The notes: generated from the letters alone by a model not told the origin. DNA of 6,315 bases from Candidatus Atribacteria bacterium (GCA_029982105.1 JARRCQ010000101.1:1-6315), one strand, 5' to 3'. Numbered from the stretch's first letter, positions 1 through 5,605 are shown. Program-made: numbers and translations.

Positions 1-260
1 CCTTTAAGAAGGTGTTCCTCAACGATCTCTTCCGCATCTTCGGGAGTTAATTTCTGGTAGAAAACTCCCTCTGGATATATAATAGCTAAAGGCCCCAAAT
101 TACAAGGCCCTACACAACCAGTTTCAATTAATCTTACCTCATTGTCTAAGGCGTTCTTTTGGAGCTCTCGTATTATAGCTTCTTTTACTTTTAAAGCTCC
201 AGAAGAAATACAAGCTGCTCCAGCACATAGAAGTACCTGACATCTTTCCTGTTCTGCCAT
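1..260 (-). CDS. hndC: NAD(P)-linked [FeFe]-hydrogenase flavoprotein subunit HndC/HydB (NuoF-like), N-terminal part only
   Basis: Partial: 86 codons are visible from the ATG at 260-258, and the gene runs off the left edge. The visible part is the N-terminal thioredoxin-like [2Fe-2S] domain that HndC/HydB proteins carry ahead of the NuoF-type FMN/NAD-binding and 4Fe-4S region. All four cluster cysteines are present: C12 and C17 (C-x4-C), C49 and C53 (C-x3-C). This subunit passes electrons between NAD(P)H, via FMN, and the iron-sulfur chain of a cytoplasmic hydrogenase. The start is supported by AGGAGGT about 8 nt upstream; that site lies inside the last codons of hndB, which ends only 5 nt before this ATG, so translation is probably coupled. 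The FMN and NAD domains cannot be checked here. A NuoF-like subunit of a formate dehydrogenase is an alternative, but the hndB neighbour favours hydrogenase. Confidence 0.85.
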   Translation of the reverse strand, partial: MAEQERCQVLLCAGAACISSGALKVKEAIIRELQKNALDNEVRLIETGCVGPCNLGPLAIIYPEGVFYQKLTPEDAEEIVEEHLLK

Positions 261-265
261 CCCTT

Positions 266-646
266 TTACCTCCTGTCTCTGCTTTCAGCATGCACTACCC
301 AATCTCCCACAATTTGGCCATTAACCAGATGAGAAGCTATGATTTGTCGAGCCTTATCGGGAGTAAGGTCACCATATAAAACTCGTTCTTCGCCTTTTTC
401 CACACTCACCAAAGGCTCCCGGTCACAGAGCCCAATACAACCAGCTTGAGTAACTATAACGTTAGCAAGGCCTCGTTTAGCAATTTCATCTAAAATTGCC
501 GACATTACTTCTCTTGCTCCTGCCGCTATACCACAAGTCCCCATATGGACTATCACTTTATAATCAGCTTTACCTTCTCGCAATAAAGTTCTTTTTTGTG
601 CTTCCTCTTTAATTCGTTTTAAATCTTCTATACTATTTATTTTCAT
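266..646 (-). CDS. hndB: hydrogenase subunit HndB, thioredoxin-like ferredoxin
   Basis: Encodes 126 aa. A TTG start at 652 is possible in frame, but AGGAGG at 660-655 sits 8 nt from the ATG at 646 and only 2 nt from the TTG, so 646 is chosen. The protein is a thioredoxin-fold ferredoxin of the HndB family, recognisable from the CGIAAGAR motif (C38 to R45) and the later C70-x3-C74 pair. It is a small accessory electron-transfer subunit of NADP/NAD-reducing [FeFe]-hydrogenases. Only three cysteines lie in the cluster positions: aligned with NuoE, the first cysteine of C-x4-C is replaced by H34 and the second is shifted by one. Cluster binding therefore cannot be assumed. The gene overlaps the end of the upstream ATPase gene by 14 nt and is followed after 5 nt by hndC, so it is part of one operon. 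Confidence 0.88.
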   Translation of the reverse strand: MKINSIEDLKRIKEEAQKRTLLREGKADYKVIVHMGTCGIAAGAREVMSAILDEIAKRGLANVIVTQAGCIGLCDREPLVSVEKGEERVLYGDLTPDKARQIIASHLVNGQIVGDWVVHAESRDRR

Positions 647-1193
647 CCTCAATTCCTCCTTTTAAAATTTCTTCCTGATATTCTATCCACTCCCGGATAG
701 CGGGCAAAATCATACCCTGGTTTTCACCAGTCAATTCCAGTTCTTTTTCCATTTTTTTACTATTAAATAACCACTCACAATCATCTATTCGATGAACAAA
801 TTCCAATTCCACTTCTGGATGAGAAGCCATAATTACACAAAGAGTATCGGCTAACTTTCCCAGAGGGGGTAAATCGAGGTTATCTCTTTGGAAGGTTGCC
901 CGTACTGTAGTTCCCTTACCTTTCTCCGACAATATTTCTAAATTCCCCTGACATTGTTTAGCTAATTGATCCAAAAGAGGAATACCCATTCCCACTTTTT
1001 TACTCTGCCCAGAAAAAAAAGGATCTCTCACTCTCTTTAGGGCTTCCTCATTCATACCCTCTCCATCATCTTCAATAATCAATTCCAAGCGATTCTCTCG
1101 AGTATCTTCAAGGATAGAAATTCTCACTTTTTTAGCTTTGGCTCGAAGGGAATTTTCTACTATATCTAAAATGTGCAAAGAAATTTCTTTCAT
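633..1193 (-). CDS. kinase-type ATP-binding protein (HATPase_c) of the hydrogenase operon
   Basis: Encodes 186 aa. Residues 1-101 form a complete GHKL/histidine-kinase-type ATP-binding domain: N box with E13-N14, G1 box D43-G44-E45-G46, F-box-like DPFF at 57-60, G2 G68-M-G70 and the G-T pair at 94-95. There is no dimerisation domain with a phospho-acceptor histidine, no sensor and no membrane segment, so it is not a conventional sensor kinase. Residues 102-186 are an extra C-terminal region, rich in acidic residues, of unknown role. Genes like this are known to sit between the NuoE-like and NuoF-like genes of clostridial-type [FeFe]-hydrogenase operons; their function is not established. The start is 3 nt after the hndA stop and has no strong Shine-Dalgarno site, so it probably depends on coupling. 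A serine-kinase or anti-sigma-like activity, or a folding role for the hydrogenase, are possibilities only. Confidence 0.85.
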   Translation of the reverse strand: MKEISLHILDIVENSLRAKAKKVRISILEDTRENRLELIIEDDGEGMNEEALKRVRDPFFSGQSKKVGMGIPLLDQLAKQCQGNLEILSEKGKGTTVRATFQRDNLDLPPLGKLADTLCVIMASHPEVELEFVHRIDDCEWLFNSKKMEKELELTGENQGMILPAIREWIEYQEEILKGGIEDENK

Positions 1194-1196
1194 AAA

Positions 1197-1691
1197 TCAA
1201 GAATAGCTTTTCACTATCTCCGTAATTTGGGCTGGATTTACTCTTTTATAGATATCGTTATCAATTCGCACTACTGGAGCTAAACCACAAGCACCAGCAC
1301 AACGCATCACTTCTAAAGAGTATAGTCTATCTTCAGTTACCTCTCCTACCCCGATTTCTAAATCTTTTTCTAAACGATTGAGAATTTCTTGCCCTCCTCT
1401 TACATAGCAAGCTGTTCCTAAACAAACCTGAATAATATGTTTCCCTCGAGGCTTAAGAGAAAAAAAGTGATAAAAAGTAACCACTCCATAAACTTCGCTC
1501 AAGGGAATATCCAAAGCCTGGGAAACTTTTTTCAACACTGGAGGGGGTAGATAACCGATTAGGTTTTGAATAGCATGCAGAGCTTGAATTAAACCACCTG
1601 GCTTACCTTTAAATTTCTGCAAAATTACTTCTAAGGCCTCTTCTTGTTCTGGTGAAATCACTTCTTTTTCCGCCGAGAGATTAACTGCCAT
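1197..1691 (-). CDS. hndA: NAD(P)-linked hydrogenase subunit HndA/HydC (NuoE-like, 24 kDa family)
   Basis: Encodes 164 aa. A TTG at 1709 lies in frame, but GGGGAGG followed by 7 nt favours the ATG at 1691. Residues 15-80 are the helical NuoE N-terminal part, including the family signature VYGVVTFYHFF (67-77). Residues 85-164 are a thioredoxin-fold [2Fe-2S] domain with all four ligands: C90 and C95 (C-x4-C), C131 and C135 (C-x3-C). The length matches HndA, HydC and NuoE proteins. It works with the NuoF-like subunit as the electron-transfer diaphorase module of a cytoplasmic hydrogenase. It is the first gene of the operon, directly behind the promoter at 1723-1751. NuoE of complex I is unlikely because the following genes are hydrogenase-type rather than nuo genes; a formate dehydrogenase subunit remains a weaker alternative. 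Confidence 0.9.
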   Translation of the reverse strand: MAVNLSAEKEVISPEQEEALEVILQKFKGKPGGLIQALHAIQNLIGYLPPPVLKKVSQALDIPLSEVYGVVTFYHFFSLKPRGKHIIQVCLGTACYVRGGQEILNRLEKDLEIGVGEVTEDRLYSLEVMRCAGACGLAPVVRIDNDIYKRVNPAQITEIVKSYS

Positions 1692-1722
1692 TTGCTTTCC
1701 TCCCCACAAATTATTTAAATGT

Positions 1723-1751
1723 ATTATAATTCATTATTAAAAGTACTTCAA
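1723..1751 (-). promoter_or_regulatory. sigma-70-type promoter of the hydrogenase operon
   Basis: On the minus strand TTGAAG (1751-1746), a 17-nt spacer and a perfect TATAAT (1728-1723). The predicted start is near 1716, giving a leader of about 25 nt before hndA. The spacing is ideal and the -10 perfect, while the -35 matches 4 of 6. No operator is obvious, although the whole 1720-1785 stretch is very AT-rich. Confidence 0.65.
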
Positions 1752-1791
1752 TTTTAATTAAGATAATTTATTCAATATACTTAATGGCTAT

Positions 1792-1874
1792 GAGGGGGTT
1801 TACCCCACTGAAGGATACTTTTCCCTTCAGTAAGATTTTATCTTTTGTATTGTTATTTGCATTTTATCTTTTAA
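1792..1874 (+). repeat. double-hairpin repeat unit, copy 1
   Basis: A G/C hairpin (GGGGT at 1795-1799, ACCCC at 1802-1806) is followed at once by a second hairpin, ACTGAAGG (1807-1814) with CCTTCAGT (1824-1831). A T-rich tail runs to the next unit. It aligns closely with the unit at 6212-6305. There is no coding frame with family-like content; the frames across it are shadows. Confidence 0.75.
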
Positions 1875-1905
1875 TGGGGGTTATAAGGGGGCGTAGCCCC
1901 TTATA
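1875..1905 (+). repeat. double-hairpin repeat unit, truncated copy (first hairpin only)
   Basis: Begins with TGGGGGTTATAAG as the full units do and holds the first hairpin (TATAAGGGG... with CCCCTTATA, 1882-1905, one bulged G). The G-run starts 93 nt after that of copy 1, matching the 94-nt period at the right end of the window. The second hairpin is missing: sequence of the GTGGCAATCCC repeat family begins instead. Confidence 0.65.
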
Positions 1906-1909
1906 GTCT

Positions 1910-1991
1910 GTGGCAATCCCTCTCCCAGTGGTCATCGCGAGGGTCGCATATTCCTCCCCGTGGCAATCCCAAGTTTTTAGCCCAATGTAAC
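1910..1991 (+). repeat. palindromic interspersed repeat (GTGGCAATCCC / GTCATCGCGAG family), copy left of the toxin-antitoxin pair
   Basis: Contains GTGGCAATCCC at 1910-1920, GTCATCGCGAG at 1931-1941 and GTGGCAATCCC again at 1960-1970, followed by AAGTTTTTAGCCCAATGTAA. The same motifs and the same AGTTTTTA trailing sequence recur at 2748-2888. Short non-coding repeats of this look are widespread in uncultured bacteria. Minus-strand open frames over it only translate the repeat. Confidence 0.7.
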
Positions 1992-2088
1992 TGGTGCTGA
2001 GGTTCAAATAAAAAGCCAGAAAGTAAAGGCCGAGGTTTAGAAATGAGAAAAAGTGGTAAACTAGATTGTTTATACCATACTGCAAGTT

Positions 2089-2117
2089 TTGACGAAATTA
2101 TAGGCCTGAGGTAAAAT
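2089..2117 (+). promoter_or_regulatory. sigma-70-type promoter of the toxin-antitoxin operon
   Basis: TTGACG (2089-2094), a 17-nt spacer and TAAAAT (2112-2117), each 5 of 6 to consensus. The predicted start near 2124 leaves a leader of about 78 nt before the antitoxin ATG. Antitoxins of this kind usually repress their own promoter, but no clear palindromic operator is visible. Confidence 0.6.
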
Positions 2118-2201
2118 CTATTATGCTTAATGTCCGAGAGATTTGTTCAGACTGCTCTTTAGATAACAAGGCAGAAAAGACAATTTTCAGGAGATGATAA
2201 A

Positions 2202-2426
2202 ATGGGTAAAAAAATTACTTCCTCCCATTTTCAAGAAGTCATCGAAATGGTGGAAACACTACCCCCCGATGACCAGGCTCTGTTGATTGAAATTATCCGC
2301 CAGCGGTTAATTCAGAACAGACGTGCAGAATTAGCTGCAGAAATTGCCGAAGCACGTGATGCTTATAGGCAAGGTGAAACTCGGAGTGGCACAGTAACAG
2401 ACCTTATGAAGGAATTAACGGAGTGA
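2202..2426 (+). CDS. antitoxin of a RelE/YafQ-type toxin-antitoxin pair
   Basis: Encodes 74 aa, predicted all-helical, highly charged and rich in Glu and Arg. The pattern SSHFQEVIEMVETLPPDDQ near the N-terminus, then LIEIIRQRLI, RAELAAEIAEARDAYR and a C-terminal GTVTDLMKELTE, is that of small antitoxins I know beside YafQ/RelE-type toxins in cyanobacteria and other bacteria. The role, by family and position, is to bind and neutralise the toxin encoded next; no classical DNA-binding motif is evident. AGGAGAT at 2189-2195 supports the ATG at 2202. The stop overlaps the toxin start in GTGA. Base composition is richer in G and C than the neighbouring AT-rich genes, consistent with horizontal acquisition. 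Confidence is higher for the pair than for the exact antitoxin class. Confidence 0.82.
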   Translation: MGKKITSSHFQEVIEMVETLPPDDQALLIEIIRQRLIQNRRAELAAEIAEARDAYRQGETRSGTVTDLMKELTE

Positions 2427-2707
2427 GAAAGCTCATCTGGAGCACTACTTTTGTGCGAGCCTTTAAGCGAGCAGCTCGTCATCAACCCGACCTTGTAGCT
2501 CGGGTTGAGCGCACTCTCAGACAGTTAGGTGAAGACCCTTTTCATCCCAGTCTTCACACTCATAAATTAAAAGGAGAATTATCTCCTGCTTGGGCTTGCA
2601 CTGTAGATTATGATAACCGCATCATTTTTGATTTCGTACCTCACTCAGACTCAGAAGAAGACGATATTTTATTATTAACAATGGGGACTCACGATGAAGT
2701 TTATTAA
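2423..2707 (+). CDS. RelE/YafQ-family mRNA interferase toxin
   Basis: Encodes 94 aa, the normal length for RelE/ParE-superfamily toxins. It starts at GTG 2423, overlapping the antitoxin stop by 4 nt; AAGGA at 2409-2413 is correctly spaced. Seen features: an N-terminal strand (KLIWSTTF), an Arg/Lys-rich helical region (12-35), the DPFHPSLHTHKLKGEL stretch (38-53), a central YDNRIIFDF strand (63-71) and the family C-terminal ending GTHDEVY (88-94). Candidate catalytic residues by analogy with YafQ are H45, H47, D62 or D64 and H90. By family it cleaves mRNA on the ribosome when freed from the antitoxin. No frameshift or missing core element is seen, so the module looks intact. A gyrase-directed ParE function is a less likely alternative. 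Confidence 0.88.
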   Translation: MRKLIWSTTFVRAFKRAARHQPDLVARVERTLRQLGEDPFHPSLHTHKLKGELSPAWACTVDYDNRIIFDFVPHSDSEEDDILLLTMGTHDEVY

Positions 2708-2747
2708 GTCTCTAAGACAGCCTACAGTATTCCTAAACCGTCTTCCC

Positions 2748-2776
2748 GTGGCAATCCTCCAAATGGTCGTTGCGAG
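2748..2776 (+). repeat. palindromic interspersed repeat, partial copy right of the toxin-antitoxin pair
   Basis: GTGGCAATCC (2748-2757) followed after 8 nt by GGTCGTTGCGAG (2765-2776). This is the order and spacing of the left half of the repeat at 1910-1941, about 40 nt behind the toxin stop codon. Confidence 0.6.
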
Positions 2777-2822
2777 TTCATTTGACAACCTGTGGAGTAA
2801 GAAAAAGTCTTTTCCCTCTAAA

Positions 2823-2888
2823 TTGTCATCGCGAGCCCGGTGGTTTTTTGCCGGGCGTGGCGATCCCGAGTTTTTAACACGATGTAGC
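2823..2888 (+). repeat. palindromic interspersed repeat, hairpin-forming copy
   Basis: GTCATCGCGAG (2825-2835) to GTGGCGATCCC (2857-2867), then GAGTTTTTAACACGATGTAG as in the 1960-1991 copy. It folds as ATCGC (2828-2832) with GCGAT (2860-2864) enclosing GCCCGG (2835-2840) with CCGGGC (2851-2856), loop of 10. Apparent open frames on either strand here are repeat translations. Confidence 0.7.
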
Positions 2889-3070
2889 TTTTTGCGGTTA
2901 ACCATAATAGTGTCCAGAAAACAATTTGGGACACGATGAGCTTATAACCCCCCAAAAGTGAGAGAAAAAACTTACCAAGAAGAATAACCTCCTGCAAGAG
3001 AGAAAAATTTGTAAACACATCTCAGCACAAGCAGAGATAAAATGATAAAATATAGGCCAAAAATAGAGAA
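2889..3070. other. gap before the dehydrogenase gene, no gene seen
   Basis: With the repeats before it, this completes a gene-free stretch from 2708 to 3086. The only structure noted is an inverted repeat, GTGTCC (2910-2915) with GGACAC (2929-2934). A frame open from an ATG at 3042 is simply an upstream extension of the dehydrogenase gene with no family-like residues. TTGTAA at 3009-3014 has no -10 at a proper distance, so no promoter is called. Confidence 0.5.
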
Positions 3071-3090
3071 AGGAGAAAACTATGCTATGA
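3071..3090 (+). promoter_or_regulatory. Shine-Dalgarno site and two-codon ORF overlapping the dehydrogenase start
   Basis: AGGAG at 3071-3075 lies 6 nt from an ATG at 3082 and 11 nt from the ATG at 3087. The first ATG opens only ATG-CTA-TGA (Met-Leu-stop), whose stop overlaps the second ATG as ATGA. The better-spaced start is thus the two-codon one, and the dehydrogenase may be started by coupling from it. This may also be chance. Confidence 0.4.
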
Positions 3091-4145
3091 AAACTTATCG
3101 TATAGGTGTGATACCTGGAGATGGAACAGGGCCAGAAGTGGTAAGAGAAGGGCTTAAGGTCTTAGAAGCAGTTTCTAAAAAATCAGCTTTTTCTTATACT
3201 ACTACTTTTTATCCCTTTGGAGGTGAGCATTATCTCAAAACCGGGGAAACTCTACCTGACTCAGCTATTGAAGAATTTAAAAAATTAGATGCTCTTTATT
3301 TAGGAGCCATAGGACACCCCGAGGTAAAACCAGGGATATTAGAGCGAGGAATTTTACTAAAGCTCCGTTTTTCATTAGACCAATACATCAACCTCCGGCC
3401 GGTAAAGCTTTATCCTGGAGTATGGACTCCCATCAAAGACAAAGGACCAGAAGATATAGATTTTGTAGTAGTCAGAGAAAATACTGAAGGTCTATATGTA
3501 GGAGCAGGAGGAAACCTGCATCAAGGTACACCCTATGAAGTAGCAATTCAAGAATCCATCAATACCCGTCGGGGAGTAGAACGGTGTATTCGTTTTGCTT
3601 TTGAATTTACTAAAAAAAGAAATAAAAAGAATAAACTCACCCTGTGCGGCAAAACTAATGTTTTGACTTATGCCTTTGATTTATGGGAAAGAACTTTTCA
3701 AGAAGTCGCTCAAGAATACCCCAACATTAAAACCGACTATGCTCACGTGGATGCTACCACTATGTGGATGGTAAAAAACCCCGAGTGGTTTGATGTAATA
3801 GTTACTGACAATATGTTCGGTGATATTATTACCGACTTAGGAGCTATGATTCAAGGCGGTATGGGAATAGCAGCAGGTGGCAATATCAATCCCGAGGGAG
3901 TTTCTATGTTTGAACCCATTGGAGGCTCTGCTCCTAAGTATACAGGGAAAAATGTAATCAACCCCTTAGCAGCTATCTCTGCTATGCAAATGCTATTATC
4001 TCACATAGGAGAAGAAGAAGCAGCCCAAAGAATAGAACAAGCCATAATTAAAGCTTTGGAAAGTGGAAAAATCAAAAGTATGAGTGCTGGCCAAATGGGA
4101 CTTAATACTTCTGAAGTAGGAGACCTAATAGCTTCCCTAGTTTAA
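3087..4145 (+). CDS. beta-decarboxylating NAD(P) dehydrogenase, 3-isopropylmalate/isocitrate dehydrogenase family
   Basis: Encodes 352 aa, full family length. The reading frame extends back to 3042, but the family N-terminus ([13 protein letters not shown]) begins at residue 6 of the ATG at 3087, so that start is used. Catalytic residues are all visible: R94, R104 and R130 for substrate carboxylates, Y137, K189, and the metal ligands D222, D246 and D250 in [10 protein letters not shown]. The reaction is NAD(P)+-dependent oxidation and decarboxylation of a 2-hydroxy acid with divalent metal, in the cytoplasm. Substrate is uncertain: [10 protein letters not shown] and CGKTNV differ from classical LeuB (which has DKANV), and isocitrate, homoisocitrate or tartrate-type acids are possible. 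The adenine-binding segment reads APKYTG, with K284-Y285 as in NADP-dependent isocitrate dehydrogenase, where NAD enzymes have D-I. No leu genes adjoin it; it stands alone on the plus strand. Confidence 0.9.
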   Translation: MKTYRIGVIPGDGTGPEVVREGLKVLEAVSKKSAFSYTTTFYPFGGEHYLKTGETLPDSAIEEFKKLDALYLGAIGHPEVKPGILERGILLKLRFSLDQYINLRPVKLYPGVWTPIKDKGPEDIDFVVVRENTEGLYVGAGGNLHQGTPYEVAIQESINTRRGVERCIRFAFEFTKKRNKKNKLTLCGKTNVLTYAFDLWERTFQEVAQEYPNIKTDYAHVDATTMWMVKNPEWFDVIVTDNMFGDIITDLGAMIQGGMGIAAGGNINPEGVSMFEPIGGSAPKYTGKNVINPLAAISAMQMLLSHIGEEEAAQRIEQAIIKALESGKIKSMSAGQMGLNTSEVGDLIASLV

Positions 4146-4148
4146 AAG

Positions 4149-5099
4149 CTACTCTAAAGGCTTTCCTCCCTCCTCTATAGGAGAACTACCTGTAGAGGAG
4201 GATTGCTCTTCTGCTCCCCCTGTAGAAGAATTCGCCTCAGATGAAGCAGAAGATTCAAGAGGCGTTCCTCCTTCCTGAGTGGGTGGTTTACCCCCAGAAG
4301 AAGGAGTGTTTTCTAGCGGTGTTCCTCCTTCTTGAGCCGGAGTGCCACCAGAAGCTATTCCTGGTGAAGAGATTATCACTCCTTGACCAGAGCGAACAGT
4401 AGATTTTTCTCGAGAGGAAGCAATAAATTTTTGCACTTCCATCTCTACTAAATTAAAATTATCATATTTCTCTAAAGCATCAGCCAAAACTTTGGCAACT
4501 TGTTCTGAATCTGCTCCTGCCCGGCGAGCTCTTTCTAAAAGTTGAGCCACTTTTTTCATATCTTTAGAAGAAAAGTTGTTATTTGCTGCCTCTGCTACAA
4601 TTTTTCCTGCCTTCTCTGGATCTACCCCCATCTCTAAAAGAGCAGATAAGGAATCCACTACCAACTCCACGCGTTTACCATCATTAGCTAAAGCTTTACT
4701 TAAAGCCTCTTCTATTACTTGAGGAGGAACAGACAATTCTAAGGATAAAGCTAAATCAACTATTAAATCTTTTTCCTTTACTCCATTTTTCTGTAAAATT
4801 TCTTGGGCTTTTTCCAGAGAGTTTTTTTTGGTATTCAAGGTCTTTACCAACTCATAAGGCAAAACTTTCTTAGCCAAACCCTCTTTAAGTTTGGAAACAA
4901 TAGGAGAAAGAGGAAGGTCTTTTTCCTCTGCTTCTTTCACTAAAGAATCTACCTGATGGCGAAGATATTCTTTATCTTCCTCTGAATAAGAAGATCGTTC
5001 AATAAGAGAAAACGGGTCATCTGCCGCCCATAACGGAGTTACCCTGCAAAAAAGCAAGGAAAAAACAAGAAACGTAATAAAAGCTGCTTTTTTCTTCAT
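4149..5099 (-). CDS. exported helical protein with Gly/Ser/Pro tail, function unknown
   Basis: Encodes 316 aa. I do not recognise a named family. Residues 1-26 are a signal peptide: KKK, a hydrophobic core at 5-23, and probable cleavage after A25 or A26; C18 is not in a lipobox. Residues 27-230 are predicted helical and contain degenerate repeats with a hydrophobic-Gly/Pro-acid turn followed by an Ala-rich helix, near residues 122 (LSVPPQ), 157 (MGVDPE) and 194 (AGADSE), a period of about 36. Residues 231-316 are low-complexity Ser/Gly/Pro/Thr/Glu, with EGGTPLE at 257-263 and 276-282 and EGGKPLE as the last seven residues. The start overlaps the stop of the CBM48 gene in ATGA, so the two are co-translated. 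Likely location is outside the cytoplasmic membrane. A structural or cell-surface role is inference. It ends 3 nt from the convergent dehydrogenase gene. Confidence 0.75.
   Translation of the reverse strand: MKKKAAFITFLVFSLLFCRVTPLWAADDPFSLIERSSYSEEDKEYLRHQVDSLVKEAEEKDLPLSPIVSKLKEGLAKKVLPYELVKTLNTKKNSLEKAQEILQKNGVKEKDLIVDLALSLELSVPPQVIEEALSKALANDGKRVELVVDSLSALLEMGVDPEKAGKIVAEAANNNFSSKDMKKVAQLLERARRAGADSEQVAKVLADALEKYDNFNLVEMEVQKFIASSREKSTVRSGQGVIISSPGIASGGTPAQEGGTPLENTPSSGGKPPTQEGGTPLESSASSEANSSTGGAEEQSSSTGSSPIEEGGKPLE
4169..4201. terminator. strong hairpin between convergent genes, possible terminator
   Basis: CCTCCTCTATAGG (4169-4181) pairs with CCTGTAGAGGAGG (4189-4201): 13 pairs with one wobble and a 7-nt loop. 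It lies 24 nt after the dehydrogenase stop and inside the last codons of the opposing gene. There is no T-run on either side, so it is not a standard intrinsic terminator; it may slow or end transcription or protect 3' ends. Confidence 0.3.
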
Positions 5100-5605
5100 G
5101 AGCTCGATTCACCATTAACCACCAATACCGAATTAAATCTTCCAAATCCATCGGGAATTTGTCGTAAAGAATTAGGGTCAGCCACCCACTCCTTACCATC
5201 CACTAAAAAACTATATTGATACTTACCCGGCTTAACCTTTAACGTAATTCTCCAACAATCTTCTTTAACTTTATCCATTTGCAAACAATCCCAATCACTA
5301 AACTCTCCTGCTACTGCTACTGTTCGTAAGCTTTTAGAAGGAGCACAAAAAACCAAGTCTATTTTTCGATAACCCAGATAAGAAGAAATTTTCAATTCTG
5401 GCAGTAAAGGAAGATCACTAAAGAAAACTAATATAAGGAACACAGCTGCCAAAGAAGCTACTGCCCATTTTTTATAATCAGCATAACGCCACCGCTTTTT
5501 ACGTCCTTCTATGCGCTGCATAACTCCTCGGGTAAAAGCCTCATCTACCTCAATTTGGGGTAAACTTTCCAAACATTTAATTAGCTTTTCTTCTTTTATA
5601 TCCAT
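5096..5605 (-). CDS. membrane-anchored protein with anti-sigma-like N-terminus and CBM48/AMPK-type glycogen-binding domain
   Basis: Encodes 169 aa. A GTG at 5614 is in frame, but GGTGA five nt before the ATG at 5605 favours 5605. Residues 1-38 are cytoplasmic, with the pattern LESLPQIEVDEAFTRGVMQRI known from small anti-sigma factors. Residues 46-63 form one membrane segment. Residues 84-163 are a carbohydrate-binding early-set (CBM48/AMPK beta) domain outside the membrane: GEFSDW (100-105), W118, GKYQYSFLVDG (127-137), W140, DPNS (143-146) and a final NSVLVV strand. Such proteins usually follow an ECF sigma-factor gene, whose product they hold at the membrane; no sigma gene precedes this one here. 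It is transcribed with the exported protein gene downstream (ATGA overlap). A role as sensor of sugar or polysaccharide outside the cell is inference; sigma binding is unproven. Confidence 0.8.
   Translation of the reverse strand: MDIKEEKLIKCLESLPQIEVDEAFTRGVMQRIEGRKKRWRYADYKKWAVASLAAVFLILVFFSDLPLLPELKISSYLGYRKIDLVFCAPSKSLRTVAVAGEFSDWDCLQMDKVKEDCWRITLKVKPGKYQYSFLVDGKEWVADPNSLRQIPDGFGRFNSVLVVNGESSS

Noticed and set aside
1864..2085. 73-codon minus-strand open frame across the left repeats
   Set aside because: Its sequence is a translation of the hairpin and GTGGCAATCCC repeats and overlaps the toxin-antitoxin leader; no Shine-Dalgarno site or family resemblance.
2910..2934. Inverted repeat GTGTCC/GGACAC as an insertion-sequence end
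   Set aside because: Only 6 bp arms, no transposase remnant and no partner end found in the window.
2675..3018. Overlapping open frames on both strands after the toxin gene (2675-2905 and 2818-3018 minus, 2694-2939 plus)
   Set aside because: They mirror each other across the palindromic repeats. Similar residues (SYI-LKT-D-H) in the 1864 and 2818 frames come from repeat similarity, not from a protein family.
3009..3043. Promoter for the dehydrogenase gene (TTGTAA and TAAAAT)
   Set aside because: The spacer would be 23 nt, outside the workable range; no better-spaced pair was found.
5017..5199. 60-codon minus-strand open frame at the junction of the CBM48 and exported protein genes
   Set aside because: Shadow of the two well-supported genes in another frame.
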